A DNA stretch of 64,000 bases from Tectiglobus sp965247245 (lineage in GTDB: Bacteria > Pseudomonadota > Alphaproteobacteria > Rhizobiales > Hyphomicrobiaceae), in contig CBDFGV010000003.1 in the NCBI GenBank assembly GCA_965247245.1, positions 3,410,001-3,474,000 on the forward strand, in the 5' to 3' direction. Every line of letters begins with the position of its first letter. Position 1 is the first letter of the stretch. The notes under the pieces are model-generated. The model searched no databases, was not told where the DNA came from, and saw nothing but the letters and a program-made list of their open reading frames with translations. Positions 38,170 to 46,623 of the stretch are shown here, one piece after another. The position numbers and the translations under genes were made by a program.

Positions 38170-38317
38170 TGCGCAGCAAAGCGGCACAGCCCAACCGAAA
38201 TACAAATTTGACCTCGGCCCGGCCTTCTGACTTACAATAGGCTGACCGCGATCGTGGCAACGTTTCTGATTACAACAGAGGCTCGCCTAAGATCCTGCTC
38301 AGTTGGTCGAAACAAAG

Positions 38318-39172
38318 ATGCATTTGCGATCCCAGGTTGGAAGTCACGGGAATCATCGGCGCTCCATTGTCGGTCACGGACTTCTTGTGGTCGCCTTGGT
38401 GGCCTTACTCATCACTTTCGCAACGGCTCATGTTCGTGCCAAGGATCAATCAAAAGGTGGCACCAACCAAGCCTCAGATACAAAACAGGTGATAAGCGCA
38501 GCCATGCGCCTAGCGCTAGCGCAATCACGTCGTCAATTGCGCCAGGCTCGATCGCAGTGCGACACGCATCAACACGGCGTGGAACAAGACGATCTAAAGA
38601 GTGTGATTGGCTTGGCCAATTGTTTTAAGTACGGGCGTGGACGCCCGAAGAGCCTGCTGCGTGCCCAACGCCTGTTTCAGGTGGCGGCCGATATGGGCAG
38701 TGCTGAAGCACATCTCGCACTTGGCCAGTTCCTGCGCGATGGGCGGATTGTTGAACGCAACATCGCACAAGCGCTCAATCATTACCGAACCGCCGCGGAG
38801 GTTGGGCTTGCAGAGGCGATGGTCGAGCTTGGCCTGGTTCTGCGTCGCGATAGTTCCGAACCGCAGTCTGCTTGCGAATGGTTTGCTCGCGCCGCCAAGC
38901 AGAATAACAGCAATGCCATCCGGTTATTGGGTGACTGCCATGCGGACGCGATCGGCGAATACAAAAACAAATCGCGAGCTGTTCAGCTCTATAGCAGATC
39001 AGCCAGCCTTGGCGATGACACGGCAGCACTCAAGCTGCGTGGGCATGTTTTCCGAGGCATTGGCAGCAACATTGCCGCGACCGAAGGCTGTGCCTGGGCT
39101 GCCGAAGCGGCAGCAAGATACAACCAGGCCGCATCAAAGGCCCACGCCTACTGCCTCAGCCTGCGCCGATGA
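38318..39172 (+). CDS. Sel1-like repeat protein with N-terminal membrane anchor
   Basis: A 284-aa protein: an N-terminal signal anchor (HGLLVVALVALLITFATAHV, around residues 20-40), a low-complexity linker, then about four to five Sel1-like repeats of about 36 residues (for example LFQVAADMGSAEAHLALGQF and YRTAAEVGLAEAMVELG). The region faces the periplasm. Sel1 repeats mediate protein contacts in envelope and stress signalling. ATG 38318 chosen over an in-frame TTG at 38303. It converges with ridA, leaving only 5 bp. Confidence 0.75.
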   Translation: MHLRSQVGSHGNHRRSIVGHGLLVVALVALLITFATAHVRAKDQSKGGTNQASDTKQVISAAMRLALAQSRRQLRQARSQCDTHQHGVEQDDLKSVIGLANCFKYGRGRPKSLLRAQRLFQVAADMGSAEAHLALGQFLRDGRIVERNIAQALNHYRTAAEVGLAEAMVELGLVLRRDSSEPQSACEWFARAAKQNNSNAIRLLGDCHADAIGEYKNKSRAVQLYSRSASLGDDTAALKLRGHVFRGIGSNIAATEGCAWAAEAAARYNQAASKAHAYCLSLRR

Positions 39173-39177
39173 GGGGG

Positions 39178-39639
39178 CTACTTCAGCTCCACAATCATCT
39201 CGACTTCGACGGCAATCTGGAACGGAAGTGAACCCATACCGACCGCCGAGCGCGCCGCCTTGCCGGCATCAGCGCCAAAGACTTCAACCATCAAGTCTGA
39301 GTAGCCATTGATGACCTTGGGGTGCTCTTTGAAGTCGGACGCGGCATTGACCATGCCAAGTACTTTGACGACCCGCTTGACCTTGTCGAGATCGCCAACA
39401 ACAGCCTTGATGTTGGCCAACATGTTGAGGCCGACGAGACGTGCCGCATCGTATCCTTGCTCAGCGGTAAGGTCACCACCAACCTTGCCTGTGATCGAAG
39501 AGCCATCCGCATTGCGCGGCCCGCAGCCCGACATGAACAGCAGGTTGCCCGTCTGGACGCCCGGTACATAGTTGCCGGCCGGCGTGGGCGCTGGAGGAAG
39601 TTCGATCCCGAGTTCTTTTATCTTTGCTTCGGCGCTCAT
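39178..39639 (-). CDS. RidA/YjgF-family protein
   Basis: A 153-aa RidA-family protein. Seen: VPGVQTGNLLFMSGCGP, LNMLANIKAVVGDLDKV and SLPFQIAVEVEMIV, the typical trimer-forming core. It is longer than E. coli RidA (128 aa) and belongs to a broader subgroup. The Arg that defines 2-aminoacrylate deaminase in RidA (…RxxV) falls in KAARSAVGM here and may be present. It lies 28 bp after pcaJ and is probably the last gene of the leuC-leuD-pcaI-pcaJ-ridA run. Such proteins in catabolic clusters often act as imine or enamine hydrolases. Confidence 0.8.
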   Translation of the reverse strand: MSAEAKIKELGIELPPAPTPAGNYVPGVQTGNLLFMSGCGPRNADGSSITGKVGGDLTAEQGYDAARLVGLNMLANIKAVVGDLDKVKRVVKVLGMVNAASDFKEHPKVINGYSDLMVEVFGADAGKAARSAVGMGSLPFQIAVEVEMIVELK

Positions 39640-39667
39640 GGCGACCTCCTCTATTTGAATACTTGTC

Positions 39668-40312
39668 TCAATGGATCACAAGCTTGGTGCCGGTCTTGGC
39701 TTGCAGTTCGTCGAATGTGAGACCGTCGACCATGTCACGGACCAACACTGCATCTGGTCGAATATCGATGACAGCAAGATCTGTGTAGACACTTGTCACA
39801 GCACCTATCGCCGTCGCCGGATAGGTGATCGCATCAACAATCTTCGGCTCGCCGCTCTTGGTCGTGTGCGTCATCAACACAAACAGGTTCTTGGCGCCGA
39901 CACCAAGATCCATCGCGCCACCAACAGCTGGAATGGCATCCGGTTCACCAGTCGACCAATTGGCAAGATCACCGTTGCGCGCAACCTGAAAACCGCCAAG
40001 AACGCAATAATCGAGATGCCCGCCACGGATCATCGAGAAGGAATCTGCATGATGGAAGATCGCAGCGCCCGGCAGAGCCGTCACTGGCTTCTTACCTGCA
40101 TTGACCAGTTCATAATTCACTTCGTTACCGCTCGCAGCCGGCCCCATACCGAGCAACCCATTCTCCGACTGAAAGACAATCTCCTTGTCCGCCGGAATAT
40201 GGTTGGCAATCGCTTCCGGGCGACCGATGCCCAGGTTGACGTAACTACCATCCGGAATGTCTGCCGCAATGCGGGCTGCAATCTGGTCGTTGTTCCAGGC
40301 TGTCCAGCTCAT
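39668..40312 (-). CDS. pcaJ: 3-oxoacid (3-oxoadipate-type) CoA-transferase subunit B
   Basis: A 214-aa beta subunit of a class I CoA-transferase. Seen: the catalytic glutamate in QSENGLLGMGP, IRGGHLDYCVLGGFQV, NWSTGEPDAIPAVGGAMDL and IYTDLAVID-like VYTDLAVID. The sequence is nearest PcaJ, which with PcaI transfers CoA from succinyl-CoA to 3-oxoadipate. ScoB/AtoA-type substrates cannot be excluded. Its ATG overlaps the stop of pcaI (ATGA). Confidence 0.88.
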   Translation of the reverse strand: MSWTAWNNDQIAARIAADIPDGSYVNLGIGRPEAIANHIPADKEIVFQSENGLLGMGPAASGNEVNYELVNAGKKPVTALPGAAIFHHADSFSMIRGGHLDYCVLGGFQVARNGDLANWSTGEPDAIPAVGGAMDLGVGAKNLFVLMTHTTKSGEPKIVDAITYPATAIGAVTSVYTDLAVIDIRPDAVLVRDMVDGLTFDELQAKTGTKLVIH

Positions 40313-41025
40313 TGTGGTTCCCTTTTCACTTCCGCGGCGAGGAGTTTCTCTTCCTCCTCCGGATTACTGATTTCGACCATGCGATCTACGTATATGCCCG
40401 GTGTCACGATGGTCTCGGGCTCCAATTCACCAAGCTCTACCGTATTGCGAACCTGCGCAATGGTGGTCTCGGCAGCGGTACACATAATCGGCCCGAAGTT
40501 ACGCGCCGTCAGGTTGTAGGTGAGATTGCCCCACCGGTCACCGTCGCGCGCTTTGACGAGTGCAACGTCGCCACGAATGGCGTGTTCCAAGACATGCGGC
40601 CGGCCATCGATCTCGCGGACTTCCTTGCCCTCCTGCAGCGGCGTCCCTGCCGAGGTCGGCGTAAAGAATGCCGGGATGCCGGCACCGCCCGCACGAATGC
40701 GCTCGGCCAGTGTACCTTGCGGCACCACCTCCAGCGCTAACTTCCCGGCACGGTAGGCATTGGTGAACACTTCGCTGCGCGACGACCGCGGAAACGAGCA
40801 GACAATCTTGGCCACGCGTCCGGCGGCAATCAGGGCCGCAATACCGATCTGACCGTTGCCCGCATTGTTCGAGACGATGGTCAGGTCACTTGCGCCTTGA
40901 TCGAGTACGCCATGCAGCAAATCGATAGGACTGCCGGCACCACCGAAACCTGAGACGAGAATGGTCGAGCCGTCTTTGATACCCTGGACAGCCTCTGCAA
41001 TGCTGTCGACACGCTTGTCGATCAA
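40309..41025 (-). CDS. pcaI: 3-oxoacid (3-oxoadipate-type) CoA-transferase subunit A
   Basis: A 238-aa alpha subunit, pairing with the following gene. Seen: SGFGGAGSPIDLL with the CoA-binding glycine loop, SNNAGNGQIGIAALI, CSFPRSSRSEVF, GTLAERIRAGGAGIPAFFTP and RWGNLTYN, all typical of PcaI. The start is a TTG at 41025 with AGGA about 7 bp upstream; the ATG a little further up is out of frame. It lies 50 bp after leuD and is probably in the same operon. Confidence 0.88.
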   Translation of the reverse strand: MIDKRVDSIAEAVQGIKDGSTILVSGFGGAGSPIDLLHGVLDQGASDLTIVSNNAGNGQIGIAALIAAGRVAKIVCSFPRSSRSEVFTNAYRAGKLALEVVPQGTLAERIRAGGAGIPAFFTPTSAGTPLQEGKEVREIDGRPHVLEHAIRGDVALVKARDGDRWGNLTYNLTARNFGPIMCTAAETTIAQVRNTVELGELEPETIVTPGIYVDRMVEISNPEEEEKLLAAEVKREPQ

Positions 41026-41075
41026 GAGATGATCCTCATGTTCCTATTACAATGCAGCCCGAAGAGATCGGTGTC

Positions 41076-41684
41076 TTACGACAACCAACCGTAGCCCTCA
41101 CGCTTGTTCTCGAATGCAGCGATGTCATCATCGAACTCCAACGTCAAGCCGATGTCATCCAGTCCCTTGAGCATGCGATGCTTGTCAAAGTCCGCGATAT
41201 CAAAATTGAAGGTCGTGCCATTCAATGCAGTCACCGTTTGCTTGTCGAGATCAATCTCGATCTCCGCGCCGGGTGCTTCGTGCATGTGCCGACGCAACGT
41301 ATCGCAATCTTCACGAGACAGGCGCACTGGCAGCACGCCGTGCTTCATGCAGTTGTTGTAATGAATATCGCCGAAACTCGGAGCGATCACTGCCCGAATG
41401 CCATTGGCGACCAAGGCGTCCACCGCATGCTCTCGCGAGGAACCGCAGCCCCAGTTGATATCTGCCACGATGATCTTGCCGTCGCGAAACGGCTCTTGGT
41501 TATAGATAAAGTCTGGCTTCTCGCTGCCATCATCATTGAAGCGCAGATCATGAAACAGGAACTTGTGATAGTTGGGATCGTCCGTCGCAATACGCAGGAG
41601 CCGAGCCGGAATGATCTGGTCGGTATCGCAGTTGGGAATGTCGACAGGGATGCCCATCGCCCGAAAACTTGTGAAGGCTTCCAT
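41076..41684 (-). CDS. leuD: 3-isopropylmalate dehydratase small subunit
   Basis: A 202-aa small subunit of the isopropylmalate isomerase/aconitase-like family, with the swivelling domain. Seen: NCDTDQIIPARLL, WGCGSSREHAVDAL, IAPSFGDIHYNNC and FNFDIADFDKHRMLKG, matching LeuD. The ATG at 41684 is one base after the leuC stop and is preceded by GGAGG inside the leuC end. It works with LeuC. Location next to a CoA-transferase rather than leuB leaves room for a catabolic role. Confidence 0.93.
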   Translation of the reverse strand: MEAFTSFRAMGIPVDIPNCDTDQIIPARLLRIATDDPNYHKFLFHDLRFNDDGSEKPDFIYNQEPFRDGKIIVADINWGCGSSREHAVDALVANGIRAVIAPSFGDIHYNNCMKHGVLPVRLSREDCDTLRRHMHEAPGAEIEIDLDKQTVTALNGTTFNFDIADFDKHRMLKGLDDIGLTLEFDDDIAAFENKREGYGWLS

Positions 41685-41685
41685 G

Positions 41686-43089
41686 TTACGCGTCCTCCAT
41701 CATCTTACGCACGTCGGCAAAGTGACCGTTGACAGCGGCGGCCGCCGCCATGGCCGGGCTGACCAGATGAGTCCGGCTTTGCGGTCCTTGCCGCCCACGG
41801 AAGTTGCGGTTGCTGGTTGATGCTGATCGCTCGCCCGGCTTCAAGGTATCACCGTTCATGCCAACGCACATCGAGCAACCAGGCAGGCGCCATTCAAATC
41901 CGGCATCCGTAAAGATCTTGTCGAGCCCTTCGGCTTCCGCCTGCTTCTTGACCAGACCAGAACCTGGAACAACCAGTGTCTGGATCTTGGCCTTCCGCCC
42001 CTTTGCAACGGCAGCGGCGGCTCGCAGATCTTCGATGCGGGCATTGGTACAGGCGCCGATGAACACCTTGTCGACGGCAATGTCGGTAACCGGTGTGCCT
42101 GGCTTCAGGCCCATGTACTCATAGGCTGAAATCATAGCGGTCCGCTTGTCCGGGTTATCTTCTTTATCCGGGTCCGGGAGATGCTCAGTGACTTGCACGG
42201 CCTCTTCAGGGCTATTGCCCCATGTTACCATTGGCGCGATAGAGTCTCCGTCGACGTCCACTTCACGGTCGAAAGCAGCATCAGCATCGGATGGCAATGA
42301 TTTCCAGAACACCATGGCCTGATCCCATTTCTCGTCCTTGGGAGCAAATGGCCGCCCTTTGATGTACTCAAACGTTGTCTCATCTGGTGCAACCATGCCG
42401 ATCCGGCTGCCACCCTCAATCGTCATGTTGCAGATCGTTAAACGACCTTCCATCGACATGTCACGAATAGCCGAACCGGCGTACTCGATGGCGTATCCAG
42501 TTCCCCCCGCAGCACTGATCTGGCGTATAATGGCCAGTATGACATCTTTACCAGTCACACCGAAACCAAGCTTGCCATTGACATTGACCCGCATCGTTCT
42601 CGGCTTCGTCTGCCATAGCGATTGCGTCGCCATGACGTGGGTCACTTCAGATGACCCAATTCCGAATGAAATGCAGCCAAGCGCGCCATGAGTCGACGTA
42701 TGGCTGTCACCACAAACAAGCGTAATGCCGGGCAAGGTGATGCCCTGTTCAGGCCCGACCACGTGAGCAATCCCCTGTCGCTCATCCCCCCATGGAAAGT
42801 AGGTGATCCCGAACTCTTCGCCGTTCTTATTGATGGCAAGTGCAATTTCCTTCGCACGCGGATCATTCAGTTCATCAAGCGAGGCGGTGTGTGTTGGAGT
42901 GTAGTGATCAGGCGTCGCAAACGTCTGGTCCGGGCGCCTCAGCTTCCAATTGTTCCGGCGCAGCCTCTCAAATCCGAACATCGACCCATCGTGACATAGG
43001 TGTCTGTCGATATAGAGCAACGTCTTGCCAAACTTCTCCGTCACCACGTGACGGTCCCAGATTTTATCGAACAGTGTCTTTCCTGGCAC
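41686..43089 (-). CDS. leuC: 3-isopropylmalate dehydratase large subunit
   Basis: A 467-aa [4Fe-4S] hydrolyase, converting 2- to 3-isopropylmalate in leucine synthesis. Seen: CGDSHTSTHGALG, IGACTNARIEDLRAAA and GCSMCVGMN, giving the three cluster cysteines. The open frame reaches 43194, but the extension has no homology. A GTG at 43089 starts at the normal N-terminus (PGKTLFDKIWD) and has AAGGA 8 bp upstream, giving the usual length. It heads the leftward operon, divergent from the sdhB-like gene. Confidence 0.93.
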   Translation of the reverse strand: MPGKTLFDKIWDRHVVTEKFGKTLLYIDRHLCHDGSMFGFERLRRNNWKLRRPDQTFATPDHYTPTHTASLDELNDPRAKEIALAINKNGEEFGITYFPWGDERQGIAHVVGPEQGITLPGITLVCGDSHTSTHGALGCISFGIGSSEVTHVMATQSLWQTKPRTMRVNVNGKLGFGVTGKDVILAIIRQISAAGGTGYAIEYAGSAIRDMSMEGRLTICNMTIEGGSRIGMVAPDETTFEYIKGRPFAPKDEKWDQAMVFWKSLPSDADAAFDREVDVDGDSIAPMVTWGNSPEEAVQVTEHLPDPDKEDNPDKRTAMISAYEYMGLKPGTPVTDIAVDKVFIGACTNARIEDLRAAAAVAKGRKAKIQTLVVPGSGLVKKQAEAEGLDKIFTDAGFEWRLPGCSMCVGMNGDTLKPGERSASTSNRNFRGRQGPQSRTHLVSPAMAAAAAVNGHFADVRKMMEDA

Positions 43090-43374
43090 CGGGCGCTTCC
43101 TTTCGATCCAATGGAGATCTGGTCGGTCTTTGCCGACGTTATTCTTGTCTGTTGGTTTGGTCGTGATTATTGCCAGCGGGGAAGAGGGGCGCAACCATCA
43201 GGCAAAGGCGGCGTGCATATTTACCATCAGCTCCTGGATGATCGCTGCAAGGCCCATTCAGCATCTCTTAAGCAAGCGCCAAGTAAGTCTAAATGGCGCT
43301 ATAACTGGCAAAATTCCGCCAATTCGCTATGTCTATCCACCAGAAACCTCGAAGCAACTAAGAGCCAGGCAAAT

Positions 43375-44136
43375 ATGACGGCGCAGGCGTCAATCGATCA
43401 ATCAGGCGAACAAGGCACAAAGTCCACTATGCAGGTCAAGGTATGGCGCGGCGATGACGACGGTGGGTACCAAACCTTTGACGTCCCGCAGCGCGAGAAC
43501 CAGACCGTGCTGGATGTGGTGACATGGATCCAGCGCTACGCAGATCCCACGCTATCTTATAGGTTTGCCTGCCGCGTCGGCGTCTGCGGCTCTTGCGCGA
43601 TGACTGTCAACGGGCGCCCGCGTTGGACGTGCCGCACGCACGTCGCGAACGTTGTCGAAAGCGGCCAGATTGAGATTGGTCCACTGGCAAACCTGCCGGT
43701 GATTAAGGATCTCGCCACCGACATGTCCCGCTTCTTCGAGAAGTGGCAGGACGCCAAGGCAACGTTCACGCCGACCAAGACACGGCATGATCCACCTGAA
43801 TTGATATCGCCCAGCGACGAAGCCCGGATCGAGGCCGATGAGGCGATCGAGTGCATCAATTGCGGCATCTGTCTCGCCGCCTGTGACACGGTTCGGTGGA
43901 ACCCTGATTACTTGGGGCCGGCGGCGCTTAACCGGGCCTGGTCGCTGGTCAACGATGTCCGTGATGGTGGCCAGGCCGAGCGCTTGATGGCGGTCGCATC
44001 TGACGGCGGATGCCACGCTTGCCACACACACCAAAGCTGTGAAGCGCATTGCCCGCAAGGTCTTAACCCGACGGCATCTATCGCAGGTCTCAAGCGGTTG
44101 ACCATGAAGGCTTACATTCGCGGGGAGCTCAAATGA
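43375..44136 (+). CDS. Succinate dehydrogenase/fumarate reductase iron-sulfur subunit
   Basis: A 253-aa SdhB/FrdB homologue. All cluster ligands are present: [2Fe-2S] CRVGVCGSC plus WTC; [4Fe-4S] and [3Fe-4S] from CINCGICLAAC and CHTHQSCEAHCP. ATG 43375 chosen; ATG 43429 is possible and the frame opens far upstream at 43000 into the LeuC antisense. The gene order is B-C-D-A, unlike the C-D-A-B order of the normal alphaproteobacterial sdh operon, so this may be an extra, specialised complex. The next gene overlaps it by four bases. Confidence 0.9.
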   Translation: MTAQASIDQSGEQGTKSTMQVKVWRGDDDGGYQTFDVPQRENQTVLDVVTWIQRYADPTLSYRFACRVGVCGSCAMTVNGRPRWTCRTHVANVVESGQIEIGPLANLPVIKDLATDMSRFFEKWQDAKATFTPTKTRHDPPELISPSDEARIEADEAIECINCGICLAACDTVRWNPDYLGPAALNRAWSLVNDVRDGGQAERLMAVASDGGCHACHTHQSCEAHCPQGLNPTASIAGLKRLTMKAYIRGELK

Positions 44137-44465
44137 CCGAGATCCGCCTCTACATCGTTCAGCGCGTCACTGCGCTGCTCATGATCCCGTTCATTCTGCT
44201 GCACGTCGCGGTGATCTTTCACGCCATATCTGAAAAGTTGACGGCCGATCAGATCTTGGCACGCACTGGTGGCAGTATCACCTGGGGCTTGTTCTACGCT
44301 GCCTTCGTGTTGCTGGCATCAGTTCATGGAGCCATCGGCATTCGCACCGTAATTCGCGAATGGACGCCGCTGGATAATGCCATTGCCGACATCTTCGCGA
44401 TTGCTATGTGCGTCGTCCTTATTATCCTTGGCATGCGTGCCGTCGTAGCAGTGGTGTTCTCATGA
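44133..44465 (+). CDS. SdhC-like membrane anchor subunit
   Basis: A 110-aa inner-membrane subunit with three hydrophobic segments. Histidines in FILLHVAVIFHA and ASVHGAIG are candidate haem b ligands. It overlaps both neighbours by four bases (ATGA), so translation is coupled. Its role is to anchor the flavoprotein and FeS subunits and connect them with the quinone pool. Confidence 0.8.
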   Translation: MTEIRLYIVQRVTALLMIPFILLHVAVIFHAISEKLTADQILARTGGSITWGLFYAAFVLLASVHGAIGIRTVIREWTPLDNAIADIFAIAMCVVLIILGMRAVVAVVFS

Positions 44466-44827
44466 GCGTTCGTATCGAAAATCGCCGCGACACGAGTTAC
44501 CGCAAAGACATCCTGTGGTATGCCGCGATGATCCACCGGATCTCCGGTATCCTGCTCGCTTGTTTTTTACCGCTACACTTTCTGGCGCTTGGTCTCGCCA
44601 TTGAGGGCGAAGCGAAACTGGAATCATTCCTCAGGTGGACAGACAGCCCGCTGGTGAAATTTGCTGAAACCGGCTTGATCGTACTGCTCGCCGTACATCT
44701 GCTAGGCGGCATTCGCCTGATGTTGATTGAGAACCTGCCCTGGGACCCGGATCAAAAGCGCATGGCAACCGTTGCTATTCTGATCGCTGTTGTTGTCGGT
44801 GCCCTGTTCCTTCTTCGATTTCTGTGA
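44462..44827 (+). CDS. SdhD-like membrane anchor subunit
   Basis: A 121-aa inner-membrane protein with three hydrophobic segments, starting with a basic N-terminus and MIHRISGILLACFLPLHF, an SdhC/D-type segment with two histidines, and LAVHLLGGIRL in the third. It is the second anchor of the complex. ATG 44462 overlaps the previous stop. It would complete a two-anchor, type A-like quinone-linked membrane domain. Confidence 0.8.
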   Translation: MSVRIENRRDTSYRKDILWYAAMIHRISGILLACFLPLHFLALGLAIEGEAKLESFLRWTDSPLVKFAETGLIVLLAVHLLGGIRLMLIENLPWDPDQKRMATVAILIAVVVGALFLLRFL

Positions 44828-44835
44828 GGCCTGCC

Positions 44836-46569
44836 ATGCTTGAGCGTCATAAGACAGACATCCTGATCCTTGGCGCAGGTGGCGCCGGTCTGTTTGCAGC
44901 CCTTCACGCCCATCAAACTGCACCGCACTTGTCGATTACGGTCGCGTGCAAGGGGTTGCTTGGCAAGTCCGGGTGCAGCCGGATGGTCCAGGGCGGATAC
45001 AATGTTGCCGTCCACCCGGCGGACTCAATCGAGCGCCACTTCATGGACACCATCCATGGCGGCAAGTGGCTACCGCACCAGGAACTTGCCTGGACCCTGG
45101 TCACCAAGGCGATCGAACGCATTCGCGAACTTGAAAACGAGGTTGGATGTTTCTTTGATCGCAACCCGGACGGCACACTTCACGGCAAGGCCTTTGCCGG
45201 CCAGACCTTCGATCGCACCGTTCACAAGGGTGACTTGACAGGCATTGAAATCGTCAACCGCCTGATGGAGCAGGTCTGGGCCCGCAACGTTGACCGCCTG
45301 GAAGAACACCGCGCCGTAGCCTTCATTCCGGACAAGGCAGGCGAGAGCATGGCCGGTGTCCTGATGATCGACATGCGCACCGGCAATTTCAAGCTTGTCG
45401 AAGCAAAGGCCATTCTGCTTGGCACCGGCGGCGGCCCGACCATGTACCGCTACCATACGCCGTCTGGCGACAAATCCATGGACGGCCTGGCCATGGCGCT
45501 GCGCTCCGGACTTGGACTGCGCGACATGGAGATGGTGCAATTCCACCCGACCGGTCTGCTTGCTGGCCCGGACACCCGCATGACCGGCACCGTCCTCGAA
45601 GAAGGATTGCGCGGTGCCGGCGGTTATCTGCTCAACGGCGACAAAGAGCGCTTCATGGGCAACTATGATGACAAGCTCGAGCGTGCCACCCGCGATGTCG
45701 TCTCACGTGCCATGTACGCGGAGATGCGCGCCGGTCGAACAACACCACTCGGCGGGCTCTATATACAGATGGAGCATCTTGGCCCGGACATCGTCGCACA
45801 GAAGTTCAAAGGTATGGTTGAACGCTGCGCGGATTGCGGCTTCGATCTGGCTGGCGGCCTCGTCGAAGTTGTTCCAACAGCTCACTACCATATGGGTGGA
45901 GTCGTCTGCGAAACCGACACATCGACGGCGATTCCTGGCCTGTTCGTTGCCGGTGAAGATGCCGGTGGCGTGCACGGCGCAAACCGTCTCGGCGGTAACG
46001 GTATCGCAAACTCAACAGTCTTCGGCGGCATCGCGGGAGATGTCATGCCCGGATTCATCGCCCAGAACCCGCACTGGCGGCAGCCGGATGAAGACGCTAT
46101 TCAAGCTGAGATCGCGCGGGCAAGCTACCCGTTGGAGCGCTCAACCGGCAATTTGCATGTGCTGCGTGACCAGCTCCAGGATCTGATGTGGGATCAAGTT
46201 GGCATCCTGCGTGATAAGTCAGGCCTTGAGAGCGCGCTCGGTCAACTGGATGATATCGAAACGACCCTCATGAAGACCGGCGTTGTCGATTCGAACCGCG
46301 CCTTTAACTTGACTTGGCATGATTGGCTAAACCTGCGTTCACTTGTTGAGATTTCACGCGTCATCACGCTTGCCGCATTGCAGCGGGAAAACAGTCGCGG
46401 TGCGCACTTCCGGGAAGATTTCCCCGGCGAGGGAGATCTCGAAAACTCACGCTTCACGATTGCCCGACAGCAGGATGGTAGAGTCGAGATCAGCGATGAG
46501 CCTGTCGTGTTTTCAATGGTTAAACCGGGCGAAACAATCCTGAATGAAGCGAACGAAGCGGCCGAATAG
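44836..46569 (+). CDS. Succinate dehydrogenase/fumarate reductase flavoprotein subunit
   Basis: A 577-aa SdhA/FrdA homologue. Active-site residues are kept: QFHPTG, LEEGLRGAGG, the TRDVVSRAM arginine, HYHMGGVV and HGANRLGGNG. However, the segment that carries the covalently bound FAD (SHT in E. coli FrdA) reads SGCSRMVQGG without histidine, so FAD is probably non-covalent. Seen also: N-terminal LGAGGAGLFAALHA. The ATG at 44836 has GAGG upstream. Conserved acid-site residues fit a succinate-like dicarboxylate substrate. Downstream lies a class III CoA-transferase gene. Confidence 0.9.
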   Translation: MLERHKTDILILGAGGAGLFAALHAHQTAPHLSITVACKGLLGKSGCSRMVQGGYNVAVHPADSIERHFMDTIHGGKWLPHQELAWTLVTKAIERIRELENEVGCFFDRNPDGTLHGKAFAGQTFDRTVHKGDLTGIEIVNRLMEQVWARNVDRLEEHRAVAFIPDKAGESMAGVLMIDMRTGNFKLVEAKAILLGTGGGPTMYRYHTPSGDKSMDGLAMALRSGLGLRDMEMVQFHPTGLLAGPDTRMTGTVLEEGLRGAGGYLLNGDKERFMGNYDDKLERATRDVVSRAMYAEMRAGRTTPLGGLYIQMEHLGPDIVAQKFKGMVERCADCGFDLAGGLVEVVPTAHYHMGGVVCETDTSTAIPGLFVAGEDAGGVHGANRLGGNGIANSTVFGGIAGDVMPGFIAQNPHWRQPDEDAIQAEIARASYPLERSTGNLHVLRDQLQDLMWDQVGILRDKSGLESALGQLDDIETTLMKTGVVDSNRAFNLTWHDWLNLRSLVEISRVITLAALQRENSRGAHFREDFPGEGDLENSRFTIARQQDGRVEISDEPVVFSMVKPGETILNEANEAAE

Positions 46570-46623
46570 GAACGCTTCGCCAAGCCGATCAGACAAACAG
46601 AAAAATACGTATGAGGAAACGCG

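Noticed and set aside
43090..43194. N-terminal extension of LeuC to the first start in the frame
   Set aside because: The extension lacks homology, and the GTG at 43089 has a good ribosome site and gives normal length.
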